From Chloroflexota bacterium (GTDB taxonomy: Bacteria; Chloroflexota; Dehalococcoidia; Tepidiformales; Tepidiformaceae), in the NCBI GenBank assembly GCA_026710655.1, contig JAPOQN010000016.1, positions 62,001 to 126,000 of the forward strand: 64,000 bases of DNA, written 5' to 3'. Made by a program: the position numbers and the translations under genes. The notes below the pieces were generated by a model. It did no database searches, was not told the DNA's origin, and worked only from the letters and a program-made list of their open reading frames with translations. The stretch's first letter is position 1, and every line of letters begins with the position of its first letter. Below are positions 24,740 through 32,898 of this stretch, piece after piece.

Positions 24740-27119
24740 CGCGCCGGAGCTGTTCCCCGCTAATCACGTAGCCGTAACCGCTGCGCACCGTGAAGGCCGT
24801 CAGGTTCTCCAGGTCCTCGTGCCGGTACTGGCGGGCGAAGGTGCCGTCCTGCCCCAGGATGACGATGCGGTCGGCGCTCGCGTCGAGGAGGGCGATCTCG
24901 TTGGCGACCCCGAGCGGGTGGGGTGTGGCCGCGGCGGAAAGGGGTTGATCGATGCCCGCCTGCGCCAGTACCAGGGTGAGCGCGCCGCTGTAGCGACGGA
25001 CTCCGCCGTTCTCGGCGGCCGTGAAGACGTTGTCGCCTTCGACCATGAGACGGCGGGCGTTGGCCAGCTCCGGCCCCTGGTGGACGACGGCCGGGTCGAG
25101 GCTGAATCCGGACGGGCTGGCGGCGAAGCGGAAGACGGTGGCCGCCGGGGCGTCGAGCACGTAGAGCGAGCCGTTGGCGTAGTACAGGTCCGTGAGCGTG
25201 ATCCCCTCGGGCCGCGCGAACTCGATCTCCGAGACCCACCCCGAGGGGCTCCAGGCCCACAGCCCCTGCCCCTCGTCCGCGATCAGGAGCGCGGAGCCGC
25301 CGGGGCGCGAGACATCGGCGTAGGCGATCGCCGCCGGTGCGAGCGGGGTCTCCTCGCCGGCGGCGTAGACGGTCACCTTCTTGCCGGTCGAGAGGCTGAT
25401 GGAGATGACCTGGGCGCCGCCCGAGTCGAGCACGTAGGCGTGGGAATCGCTGACGACGAGCTGGCGCGCGGTGATGGGCGCCTCCCCGTAGCCGCGAAGG
25501 TCGGCGATGGCGAGCACCGCGGTTGGGGCCACGATGGCATCGAGCGCCGCCAGCTCGCGGTCGGCCTGCTCCAGGAGCGGCTCGGCGAGGGTCCGTCCGC
25601 CTTCCAGGGCGATAGCTTCGAGCAGGATGCCTCGTGCCCTCGTCAGGGCGTCGCGGCGCGTCCCCGCCTGGTCGAGCGCGTTGGCGGTGGCGATGTCCTG
25701 CTCCGCCTCGTCGATGAGCTGCGAGAGACGCGTGGCCTCGTCGCTCTCGAAGACGCCGGGCAGGGTGGCCCAACTGACGACGCCGGCCAGCAGCGCCACG
25801 CCCACCAGCACGACGAGCCAGGTCGGCGGCGTAAAGCCGCCCGAGGCCGAATCAGTGCGTCCGCCGTTCCGCCGCCCTCCGCCCATGCTGCGGCGCACGC
25901 GAACCACCGAGTCGCCCGTGCGTGGTCCCGCCGCGAGGCTGCCCGAGACGGGTACATTGGTCGTGGCCGCCAGTTGCATGCGGCGGTCCTCCGCGAGCTG
26001 GCCCACGGGGGCGGCGCTGGTGTGGTGGGAGGTCACCGGGGGGGCGGGCGGCTGGCGCACATGCGCCACCTGCCGGAAGAAACTGCCTTCCGCGGTCGAG
26101 CGCCGGGCAGCCGAAGGGAAGTTGGGCGTCGGACCGCTGTCGCCGACGGCTCTTCGCAGGGGCGGCAGCTCCTCGGCCTGGGCCAGGGGCGTCACCTCCG
26201 GCAGCCGCCCGTCGACACGTGAGCGCGCATCGACATCCTCCAGCCGCTGGCGTGCCTGTTCGAGTGCGGTGGCCTCGGGGCTGGTCTGGATGAAGAGGCT
26301 GGGCTGGAAGTCCGGGGCGGAGCCGCCGCGGGGCGCTTCCCCGCCGATGATGGGCCCCTCGTCATCCTGTTCGCTCAGGGCGGGAGGCTCCGGCGGCGGC
26401 AGGGCCTGTTCGCCGCCGTCGGGAACCCCCACGAGGAGCACGGCCGCGTCGCGCAGGTGGGTGATGCGGCGGTACAGGTTCGGCAGGATCTCGGACATGG
26501 AGCGGCTGAGGATGGCTCCCAGCTCCTCTGCGCTCAGGGACTCGGTGATGTTCGTCGTGACCAGCAACACGCGGTCGCCGGGAGCAAGGGTGAGCGACGT
26601 GAGCTGGGGCTCCCCGTGGTCGAGGCCGTCCATCGGCTCGGCGTGCTCGTCGTCGGGCTCGTAGAGGGCGACCGAGTCCTCCGTGGCGTGGAGGATGCTC
26701 GCGGGTCCGCGCGTGGCGAGCACGATGCGGTCGCCCCGGCGCGCGAGACAGCCCAGCCCCAGGCCCACACGATGCTGCGAGACGCTCCGCGTGTTCGATT
26801 CCATCAGGGAGCGCTGCGCCTCGCCGAAGATGGCGATGAGCGCGCCCGTGAGGCTCAGGTTGAGCGCCTTCCAGGAGCGCTCGGCCTGCGAGATCAGGTG
26901 CCCGGCGAATTCGTGGGCGGCGGGGGTCGTCCCCTCCGCCAGTGCGAACAGATCGCAGCGCTCAGCGCCTGTCCCGTTCCCCTCGGCGACGCCGATGGTG
27001 GCGCCGCGTTCCTGGGGCTCGTGGGCGACGATCGCGAACTGGCCGACCTGCAACTGATCGTTCAGGGCGCCCTCCTGCGCTGCCACGCCCGCGCCGCGGG
27101 CACGGGGCGCTCGATGCAC
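24729..27119 (-). CDS. Phosphatase-like/TM/β-propeller protein
   Basis: 796 residues from GTG 27119 (GGGAGGGGG 5 bases upstream). The N-terminal ~230 residues resemble a PP2C-type domain: GATIGVAEG near the start, GDRIVLATRGPASI, LAPGDRVLLVTTNITESLSAEEL. Most metal-binding Asp are not evident, so activity is doubtful. A disordered Pro/Arg-rich linker (~230–430) leads to one TM helix (LVVLVGVALLAGVVSWATL), a helical hairpin (EATRLSQLIDEAEQDIATANALDQAG) and a C-terminal extracellular β-propeller of repeated xxVLDxGGxQVxxxx blades. Similar giant sensors are known in Chloroflexota. A TATAGT hexamer (27168–27173, minus strand) may be the promoter. Confidence 0.65.
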   Translation of the reverse strand: MHRAPRARGAGVAAQEGALNDQLQVGQFAIVAHEPQERGATIGVAEGNGTGAERCDLFALAEGTTPAAHEFAGHLISQAERSWKALNLSLTGALIAIFGEAQRSLMESNTRSVSQHRVGLGLGCLARRGDRIVLATRGPASILHATEDSVALYEPDDEHAEPMDGLDHGEPQLTSLTLAPGDRVLLVTTNITESLSAEELGAILSRSMSEILPNLYRRITHLRDAAVLLVGVPDGGEQALPPPEPPALSEQDDEGPIIGGEAPRGGSAPDFQPSLFIQTSPEATALEQARQRLEDVDARSRVDGRLPEVTPLAQAEELPPLRRAVGDSGPTPNFPSAARRSTAEGSFFRQVAHVRQPPAPPVTSHHTSAAPVGQLAEDRRMQLAATTNVPVSGSLAAGPRTGDSVVRVRRSMGGGRRNGGRTDSASGGFTPPTWLVVLVGVALLAGVVSWATLPGVFESDEATRLSQLIDEAEQDIATANALDQAGTRRDALTRARGILLEAIALEGGRTLAEPLLEQADRELAALDAIVAPTAVLAIADLRGYGEAPITARQLVVSDSHAYVLDSGGAQVISISLSTGKKVTVYAAGEETPLAPAAIAYADVSRPGGSALLIADEGQGLWAWSPSGWVSEIEFARPEGITLTDLYYANGSLYVLDAPAATVFRFAASPSGFSLDPAVVHQGPELANARRLMVEGDNVFTAAENGGVRRYSGALTLVLAQAGIDQPLSAAATPHPLGVANEIALLDASADRIVILGQDGTFARQYRHEDLENLTAFTVRSGYGYVISGEQLRRVTF

Positions 27120-27291
27120 CCAGACCCCCTCCCGTCTGGGCACAGCAATCCTTCTATTGGCGCAAAACTATACGACAGCGAGTCCAGGCCAGAGCGCCGC
27201 GGCGGGGGTTCTTGCCATTGACTCTCGAGGCAAGCCGAAAGAGTTCCTCTCGGCGAACCAGATCCGTGGTTCAGCCCGGCCCGAGGGGAGG

Positions 27292-28239
27292 CTACGAATC
27301 CCTGGCCAGAGCCCCCAGCAGTTCCGTCGTGCGGTCGGCCGCGGCGGGGTCGCCCTGGAGGCTGAGTACGCCCGCCAGCATCTCGTCGACGCCGAACGAG
27401 GGCAGCGCGCGGATGCGCTCGGCCACCTCGTTCTCGGACCCCTGGATCACGAGCGCGTCCGACATGGCTCGTGAGAAGGTGCCGTCCTCGGCCTCGGGGA
27501 AGCCCGCGTCCTGCCACATGGCGGAATAGAACGGCAGCCTCGGGTAGAAGCCCAGTTGCGCCTGGGCCGCCTCCCAGACGGCGTCGGCGTCTTCCGAGAC
27601 AACCACGGGGGTGTGGGAAACGAGAGCGGGACGCGCCCTCCCCGCCGCCTGGGCCCCTTCCTCCATGGCGGGTATGGCCACGCGCCGCTGGTGCGCGAGC
27701 GGGCTCACCCACGAGATCGCGCCGTCGGCCAGTTCGCCGCAAAGCCGGTAGGCGTTCGGGCGAAGGGCCGAGGCCATCACCTGTACCTGCGTGGGCGCCT
27801 GCAGTTGCGCCTCGCAGTGCAGCCGCTCGCCGTGAAATTCGACCGCCCCCTCCTTGAGGATGGCGTTCAGGATCGTGAGGTACTCGCGCAGGTGCTGGAG
27901 GGGCCGTACGAACTCGTAGCGATACACGCTCTCGACCGCCGGCTTGTGACTCGGGCCGACGCCCAGCTTCAGCCGCCCGGGAGCCAGCTGGTCGACCACG
28001 ACCGCGCCCTGCACGACCGCCAGGGGGTGGCGGGGGAATGTGGGGATGATCGATGTGCCGAACCCGATCTGTTCGGTGTCGCCGGCGGCGGCTGCGAATA
28101 CCGCAAGAGGGTCGGGAGCGGGGCCGCCGCTCGTGAGCCAGGCCGTGTCCACGCCTGCGCGGTCGGCCGCCACGATGCCGTCGATGAGCCCGCTCGCATC
28201 GCGGGCGAGGATGTGCGTCCCGATCGTCAGGTTCTGCAA
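27292..28239 (-). CDS. LLM-class (F420-type) flavin-dependent oxidoreductase
   Basis: A 315-residue TIM-barrel of the luciferase-like monooxygenase superfamily, Mer/F420-dependent subgroup. It has GIVAADRAGVDTAWLTSGG, IGFGTSIIPTFPRHPLAVVQGA (the non-proline cis-peptide region) and PGRLKLGVGPSHK. The cofactor may be F420 or FMN and the substrate is unknown. The TTG start at 28239 is set by GGAGGAAC directly upstream; upstream frame is low-complexity. Confidence 0.85.
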   Translation of the reverse strand: MQNLTIGTHILARDASGLIDGIVAADRAGVDTAWLTSGGPAPDPLAVFAAAAGDTEQIGFGTSIIPTFPRHPLAVVQGAVVVDQLAPGRLKLGVGPSHKPAVESVYRYEFVRPLQHLREYLTILNAILKEGAVEFHGERLHCEAQLQAPTQVQVMASALRPNAYRLCGELADGAISWVSPLAHQRRVAIPAMEEGAQAAGRARPALVSHTPVVVSEDADAVWEAAQAQLGFYPRLPFYSAMWQDAGFPEAEDGTFSRAMSDALVIQGSENEVAERIRALPSFGVDEMLAGVLSLQGDPAAADRTTELLGALARDS

Positions 28240-28379
28240 GGTTCCTCCGGGCGCCGTCCGGCGGCGCGTTCGCGAAACATGGTACGCGCAGCGACCTCGC
28301 TCCCGTCCAGCGACACCCTCCCCTCGGGGCTCTCCGCTCCCGCGGCGACCATCGCCGCACAACTTCCGAGGAGGATGGA

Positions 28380-28520
28380 ATGCGAACATTTCTCTCGAAC
28401 TACGCGAGGGCGGTAGCGGTGCTCCTGCGCGCCGCCACCGGCCTTGCACTGCACGGCCTGCTGCGGCCGCGCACGGACTGCGCCATCGAGGCGGCGACGG
28501 GCCGGGTGGCGCGGGCATGA
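28380..28520 (+). CDS. 46-residue small protein
   Basis: MRTFLSNYARAVAVLLRAATG… carries a short amphipathic/hydrophobic helix, then an Arg-rich tail. It starts with GAGGAGGATGGA directly before the ATG, an unusually strong ribosome-binding site, and its stop overlaps the next start (ATGA). No family known. It could be a phage-type or membrane-active peptide. Confidence 0.5.
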   Translation: MRTFLSNYARAVAVLLRAATGLALHGLLRPRTDCAIEAATGRVARA

Positions 28521-28750
28521 CCGGCGCGCAGGTCGCGGTCGGCCGCAACATCGTCAACGTCGTCTCCGTGCTCGCCCTCGTCCTTGTCGTCTCGCTGCTG
28601 GGCCTCATCGCCCTCGGCGCGGTCGATGGCGACGCGGGCGTGCGCAGCACGCTCACGCACGTGTCCGAGACGGTCCTGGGTCTGTTCGTCGGCCTCGCCG
28701 CCGGCCGCCTGACCAGCCCCGCCTCAGGCAAGCTGGCTGCGGGAAGCTAG
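28517..28750 (+). CDS. 77-residue membrane protein
   Basis: One strong TM helix (NVVSVLALVLVVSLLGLIALGAV, ~13–35) and a second amphipathic, Gly-rich helix (HVSETVLGLFVGLAAGRL). Size and topology resemble holin-like or phage accessory membrane proteins, but evidence is topological only. It is translated by overlap with the 46-residue ORF and ends 13 bases before the HicAB operator palindrome. Confidence 0.55.
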   Translation: MTGAQVAVGRNIVNVVSVLALVLVVSLLGLIALGAVDGDAGVRSTLTHVSETVLGLFVGLAAGRLTSPASGKLAAGS

Positions 28751-28763
28751 CGGCAAACTGCTT

Positions 28764-28797
28764 GAGCGGATGATAGCGTATACGCTATCATCCGCTC
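28764..28797. promoter_or_regulatory. 34-bp perfect palindrome, hicAB operator
   Basis: The arms GAGCGGATGATAGCGTA and its exact complement meet without a spacer. The right arm contains the −10 candidate TATCAT (28786–28791), seven bases before the hicA GTG, so a bound dimer would block RNA polymerase. HicB autorepression through its RHH tail is the expected mechanism. Confidence 0.8.
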
Positions 28798-28798
28798 T

Positions 28799-29035
28799 GT
28801 GGATCTCGCCCGGCGTATCCAGCGGCTGAAGAAGAGCCGTCGCAACGTCCGGCCGCAAGACCTTCACCGGCTCCTTGTCGCAGCGGGGTTCACGCGACGT
28901 TTCGGGAAGGGTGACCATTGGGTCTACCGTCACCCGGACTGGTCAGGTGGGCGGCTGGTAATCGACCCACGAACCCCGTTGCTGCCAGCCTATGTTTCGA
29001 AGGCCATTCGCGCGATAGAGGAGGTATTGGAATGA
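28799..29035 (+). CDS. hicA: HicA-type mRNA interferase toxin
   Basis: 78 residues, dsRBD-like fold: LHRLLVAAGFTRRFGKGDHWVYRHPDW. The usual G-S-H catalytic motif reads G-D-H here; the essential His is kept. A preceding basic N-terminal helix (ARRIQRLKKSRRNVRPQ) is longer than in minimal HicA. The GTG start is leaderless and under the 34-bp palindrome. It overlaps hicB by 4 bases. Confidence 0.82.
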   Translation: MDLARRIQRLKKSRRNVRPQDLHRLLVAAGFTRRFGKGDHWVYRHPDWSGGRLVIDPRTPLLPAYVSKAIRAIEEVLE

Positions 29036-29433
29036 ACGCCGTCACTATTCAGAATTACCTCAGGCGGCCGTACCACATCGAAATCGTCTGGAGCGAGAGC
29101 GAGGATGGAGATGCTGGCTGGGTGGCGGAGGTGAAGGAGCTTCGTGGGTGTATCGCCCAGGGACGAACTCGCGAGGACCTGCTCGCGAACATCGATCGCG
29201 CCATGGAGGCGTGGATCGACGACGCCCTCGAAGCTGGCGACCCGATTCCCGAGCCCCGGGCGGACGTCTCCTACAGCGGAAAGGTGCTCGTGAGGATGCC
29301 TCCCTACCTTCATGGTGAGCTGGCCGCGGAGGCTGAGCGTCAGGGCGTGAGCCTCAATCAGCTCGCCGTGACGCTGCTCGCTCGAGGAACAGGCGCGGCC
29401 AGCCAACGTGGGGAGGTCGCTACCCCCCGCTGA
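29032..29433 (+). CDS. hicB: HicB-type antitoxin with C-terminal RHH domain
   Basis: 133 residues. The N-terminal partial RNase H-like HicB fold (YHIEIVWSESEDGDAGWVAEVKELRGCIAQGRTREDLLANI, ~13–53) neutralises HicA. The C-terminal SGKVLVRMPPYLHGELAAEAERQGVSLNQL is an Arc/MetJ ribbon–helix–helix for operator binding. Closest relative in the window is the hicB at 51.9 kb. Confidence 0.85.
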   Translation: MNAVTIQNYLRRPYHIEIVWSESEDGDAGWVAEVKELRGCIAQGRTREDLLANIDRAMEAWIDDALEAGDPIPEPRADVSYSGKVLVRMPPYLHGELAAEAERQGVSLNQLAVTLLARGTGAASQRGEVATPR

Positions 29434-29484
29434 GCGCCCCGCGCGGGTACCCTTGGCGCCAACACCAAGGACAGGGAGGACGCC

Positions 29485-30129
29485 ATGGAGAAGCTGGTCG
29501 ATGGCGATCTCGGCATCGTGCGGGCTGGTCCCGCCGGATTCGGCAACAACATCTACATCGTGATCGACGAGGCCTCCGGCGAGGCCGCCTTCATCGACGC
29601 CCCCGACGAGGTCGAGAAGAGCATCGCTGCCGTCGAGTTCGCCGGTGTCGAGCCCTCCACCATCCTGCTGACGCACTCGCACCAGGACCACACCGCGAGC
29701 ATCGCGGCGCTCAAGGAGCGCTACGGCTGCCGCCTCATCGCCGACCCGGCCGAGCCCTGGATCCCGGAGGGCCAGCTTGACCAAGCCGTCACCGATGGCG
29801 ACACGGTCAACGTGGGCGGCATCGCCTTCGACGTCATCGCCATTCCCGGCCACACCCCGGCAAGCACGGCTTTTGTCCACGGCTCCCACGCGTTCGTCGG
29901 CGACACGCTCTTCCCCGGCGGGCCCGGTCACTCCCGTTCGAACGAGCTCCTGCAGCAGGAGATCGGGTCGATCACCTCGCGCCTCTACGCCCTCCCCGAC
30001 GAGACCACCGTCTGGCCCGGCCACGGCGACAACACGACCATCGCCGCGAGCAAAGCCGAGTACGAAGTCTTCGCCTCCCGCGACCACGCCCCCGACCTGC
30101 ACGGCGACGTGCTCTGGCTGGAGTCGTAG
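29485..30129 (+). CDS. Metallo-β-lactamase-fold hydrolase
   Basis: A 214-residue cytosolic glyoxalase II-like hydrolase. The metal motif is THSHQDHTAS (HxHxDH, ~55–64). The second His is in IPGHTPAS (~123–130), Asp in FVGDTLF, and a late His in WPGHGDNTT (~180–188). Substrate unknown; thioesters or lactones are typical. AGGGAGGACG precedes the ATG, and TACCCT about 30 bases upstream is a candidate −10. Confidence 0.88.
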   Translation: MEKLVDGDLGIVRAGPAGFGNNIYIVIDEASGEAAFIDAPDEVEKSIAAVEFAGVEPSTILLTHSHQDHTASIAALKERYGCRLIADPAEPWIPEGQLDQAVTDGDTVNVGGIAFDVIAIPGHTPASTAFVHGSHAFVGDTLFPGGPGHSRSNELLQQEIGSITSRLYALPDETTVWPGHGDNTTIAASKAEYEVFASRDHAPDLHGDVLWLES

Positions 30130-30163
30130 GGAGAGCGCTCGCTTCGCTCGCTGAGTGGAGCGC
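30129..30163 (-). repeat. 35-bp inverted repeat, left copy
   Basis: Its reverse complement matches 30959–30993 in 34 of 35 bases. Together they bracket the frameshifted NYN gene. Core on the other strand: CCACTCAGCGAGCGAAGCGA. Confidence 0.75.
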
Positions 30164-30236
30164 GCGGCGGTTGACCGGCCCGCTTTCACTGCGGGACAAT
30201 AGCTGTACCGGTCCCGAGGAGAGCATTCTCGGGCGC

Positions 30237-30273
30237 GACGCCCCCGCCGATTGGCGTGGGGCGTCTCTTCTTT
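30237..30273 (+). terminator. Intrinsic terminator downstream of the MBL gene
   Basis: Stem GACGCCCC/GGGGCGTC extended by CGCC/GGCG with loop GATT and one bulged base, followed by TCTCTTCTTT on the plus strand. It echoes the terminator at 16274–16303, which also faces an NYN gene. Confidence 0.8.
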
Positions 30274-30869
30274 AGTGCCAGTTCGAGGGGCGCTGCAACG
30301 GAAAGCTGGCGTTGCTGCGTACGACCTCGGGTAGCTGGCTGTTCCGGAGTGAGTCAGCGCCAATCACCAGGGAGCCTGTCGCGGTCTCACGAAGCTGACT
30401 CGATCGTCTGTTCGGCGGAAAAGCGACAATGACTCGCTTGTTGTAGCGCTCCTTCACCGCGAGCACGGGCGCCGGTCAGGTCTCCGTCGGCGGATACCAC
30501 CACCGCAGTGTCAAAGGCGTCGGCGTGAGCGTCGCAAACCAACTCGACGGCGATGTTCACGTCTGTCATCTTCTCCTCGTAACCACCCCGTCTCCGCGGG
30601 ACGAAATACCCGTAATGGATTGAGAGGTCGGGCAGGGTCGCCAACGCCTCCAGGTAGGTGTTCTGGCGGATTGGCTTGTCAGGGTCATCCGGGTCGGGCA
30701 AGACCCGCGCGGTGAAGTAGCGGACTGCCACGAGCACCTGCCCCGGACGCAGCAGCCTCTCCGCGAGGAGCTTCAGGTCGAGCCAGTAGTAGCGTTTCCA
30801 ACCCTTGTCCCTGAGGCCGTAGAAGAGGTTGAACCCGTCGACGTAGACAGCGACACGAACGGGTGTCAC
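30272..30869 (-). pseudogene. Frameshifted NYN/LabA-like gene
   Basis: A paralogue of the intact NYN gene at 16.3–16.9 kb. Frame 1 from GTG 30869 carries VRVAVYVDGFNLFYG, EEKMTDVNIAVEL and VVVSADGDLTG, then runs into unrelated sequence. Frame 2 resumes near 30470 with VLAVKERYNKRVIVAFPPNRRSSQL and ends ...QRPSNWH at 30272. One inserted base or two deleted bases near 30465–30475 explain it. The protein would otherwise be ~198 residues. The CFECGREW zinc-like motif of the intact copy is absent. A sequencing error or programmed shift cannot be excluded. Confidence 0.75.
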
Positions 30870-30898
30870 TTGCCACGCTCTCCCGAGCCACAGGACAT
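30866..30898 (-). CDS. Possible 10-codon leaderless upstream ORF
   Basis: ATG 30898 lies 6 bases after TACCCT (30905–30910) and encodes MSCGSGERGK; its TGA overlaps the GTG start of the NYN gene. If used, it would feed ribosomes into the downstream gene by termination–reinitiation. Confidence 0.3.
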   Translation of the reverse strand: MSCGSGERGK

Positions 30899-30958
30899 GC
30901 CTAAAGGGTAGCGGCAAACTTTTGGGACAACAAATGTAGTGTGCTTCCAGCGCGCGGA

Positions 30959-30993
30959 GCGCTCCACTCAGCGAGCGGAGCGAGCGCTCTCCC
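30959..30993 (+). repeat. 35-bp inverted repeat, right copy
   Basis: Partner of 30129–30163 with one mismatch. It lies between the NYN pseudogene and folE. A further 29-base copy is at 47076–47104 and a degenerate one near 16998–17031. Confidence 0.75.
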
Positions 30994-31018
30994 GGCCTCG
31001 CTGCTACGATCCGTGCCC

Positions 31019-31603
31019 ATGGCGATTGTTTCTGAGTCCGGAGTCGACGAGGCGCGCATCCGTGCGGCCGTCATCGAGATGCTGGAGGCAGTGGGCGACG
31101 ACCCCGCCCGCGAGGGCCTGGTCGAGACGCCCCGGCGCATCGCCGAGATGTACGCCGAGATCTTCCAGGGCCTCAACGAGGACCCCGCCGACTACCTCAA
31201 GGTGGGCTTCGAGGTTGCGCACGATGAGATGGTCATCCTGCGCAACATCCCCTTCTACAGCATGTGCGAGCACCACCTGCTCCCCTTCCACGGCGAGGCC
31301 CACGTGGGCTACCTGCCCGAGGGTCGGGTCGTCGGCATCAGCAAGCTCGCGCGTGTGGTCGAGGCCTACGCCCGCCGCCCCCAGCTGCAGGAACGCCTGA
31401 CGAGCCAGGTCGCCGAGGCCATCATGGAGGCGCTCCAGGCGGACGGCGTCGCCGTGGTCGTCGAGGCCGAGCACCTGTGCATGACCATGCGGGGCGTGCG
31501 CAAGCCGGGCAGCCGCATGGTCACGAGCGCGATGCGGGGCCAGTTCAAGCGCTCGAGCGTGACGCGCTCCGAGTTCCTCGCCCTCGTCCACGGTTCCTCC
31601 TAG
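31019..31603 (+). CDS. folE: GTP cyclohydrolase I
   Basis: A 194-residue type I enzyme making 7,8-dihydroneopterin triphosphate from GTP, the first step of folate/pterin synthesis. It has [30 protein letters not shown] with zinc Cys/His, [11 protein letters not shown] and [10 protein letters not shown] with the second zinc Cys. TACGAT (31005–31010) ends 8 bases before the ATG: no room for a ribosome-binding site. Confidence 0.97.
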   Translation: MAIVSESGVDEARIRAAVIEMLEAVGDDPAREGLVETPRRIAEMYAEIFQGLNEDPADYLKVGFEVAHDEMVILRNIPFYSMCEHHLLPFHGEAHVGYLPEGRVVGISKLARVVEAYARRPQLQERLTSQVAEAIMEALQADGVAVVVEAEHLCMTMRGVRKPGSRMVTSAMRGQFKRSSVTRSEFLALVHGSS

Positions 31604-31609
31604 CCCGCC

Positions 31610-32653
31610 ATGCCCGATGCGGCGGCCGGCGCCGAGCCCACCTTCGACGATGGCCCCCTGCCCCTCATCACCTCCGAGCCGTTTGAGGCGCTCGCCCCCG
31701 AGTGGGCCGCACTACATCGCGAGACCCCCGGTGCTCTTCCCTTCTCCCACCCCGCCTGGCACGAGGCGTGGCTGCGCCACTGCGGCGCCGACGCCTTCCC
31801 CGTGTTTCTCGCCCTCCGCGAGCCCGCCGATGACGATGGGGAAGCGCCCCTCGTGGGCGTCATCCCCATCGATGTCGGGGGCGCGGAGCCGCGCTTCCTC
31901 GGCGACCCCGACCTGAGCGACCACTCCGGGGCGCTTGTTGCGAAGGGGCGGGAGGTAAGGGCGGCAGCCGCGCTCATCGAGTGGCTTATGGAGGACCTCG
32001 CATCCGGGTTCGAGGCATGGGGACTCCCCCCGCCCGGCCCCCTCCGCTCCGCCCTGATAGCCGCCGCCGGGCGCTATGGCTGGAGCGCGGACGAGGAGCC
32101 AGAAGCGGTCACACCGACGGTCGAGCTGCCCGACACGTGGGACGCCTACCTGGCCGCGCTCCCGAAGAAACACCGCCACGAGTTGCGCCGCAAGCTGCGC
32201 AACCTCGAACGCGAGGGTGACGTCGGGTTCGTGTCCGCGACGGGGCCCGGGGAGGTGGCGGAGGCGATGGAGGGCCTGCTTACGATGATGCGCGACAGCC
32301 GCGAGGACAAAGCCGCCTTCCTCACCCCCGAGCGGGAAGCCTTCTTCCGCGACCTCGCAACCGGCCTGAGCGAGCACGGGCTGGCACGCATCTCGACGCT
32401 CACGTTCGATGGCCGCCCCGCCGCCCGCATCTTCGCCCTTGAAGGGGGCGGCGCGACGATGCTCTACAACAGCGGTTTCGACCCCGCCCTGTCGTCGCTG
32501 GCGGTGGGCCTGCTGTCGAAGGCACTTCTCGTTCGCGACGCCATCGAGCGCGGTCGGGACGCCGTCGACTTCCTGCGTGGCACGGAGCCCTACAAGCGCC
32601 ACCTCGGCGGCCAACCCCGCGACATCGTGCGCCTACGCCTGTCGCGGGGCTAG
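31610..32653 (+). CDS. CelD/BioF2-like (FemAB-fold) GNAT acyltransferase
   Basis: 347 residues with two GNAT-like halves. The N-terminal half has LPFSHPAWHEAWLRHCG, the usual FemAB/CelD entry motif. The C-terminal half has LPKKHRHELRRKLRNLEREG, the diagnostic basic helix of the Acetyltransf_6 family, and ends with DAVDFLRGTEPYKRHLG. Related proteins act in cell-envelope polysaccharide or peptide modification. It starts 6 bases after folE and is probably cotranscribed. Confidence 0.82.
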   Translation: MPDAAAGAEPTFDDGPLPLITSEPFEALAPEWAALHRETPGALPFSHPAWHEAWLRHCGADAFPVFLALREPADDDGEAPLVGVIPIDVGGAEPRFLGDPDLSDHSGALVAKGREVRAAAALIEWLMEDLASGFEAWGLPPPGPLRSALIAAAGRYGWSADEEPEAVTPTVELPDTWDAYLAALPKKHRHELRRKLRNLEREGDVGFVSATGPGEVAEAMEGLLTMMRDSREDKAAFLTPEREAFFRDLATGLSEHGLARISTLTFDGRPAARIFALEGGGATMLYNSGFDPALSSLAVGLLSKALLVRDAIERGRDAVDFLRGTEPYKRHLGGQPRDIVRLRLSRG

Positions 32654-32699
32654 GTGCCCCCATAGTTGACATACCGGGAACGTTTGCGAACCTGTTTGT

Positions 32700-32876
32700 A
32701 TGGCTGAGAGAAACACAGGTAAGGATCGGCGAGCAACAAGACTCCCTACGTTCCGCGGCACGGGGCTGCGACGTGGGATCGCGCTTGATGAAGGGTCTGC
32801 CCTCCTTGATGTGATGGACGACCTGGAGGGTCCGCCCATCTCCGACCCACCGGGTGAAGCACGGAAGGGCACCTAG
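32700..32876 (+). pseudogene. Remnant of a VapB-type antitoxin (C-terminal part)
   Basis: A 58-residue ORF: RLPTFRGTGLRRGIALDEGSALLDVMDD. The pattern LPTFxGxGLxPGIDLDxSAALLDxMD is what I recognise as the toxin-binding tail of VapB antitoxins. The DNA-binding RHH part is missing and no VapC PIN toxin is adjacent. TTGACA at 32666–32671 resembles a −35, but no matching −10 is clear. It could be a small expressed orphan or debris. Confidence 0.5.
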
Positions 32877-32898
32877 GCGCTACGCTATTCGGACGCTC

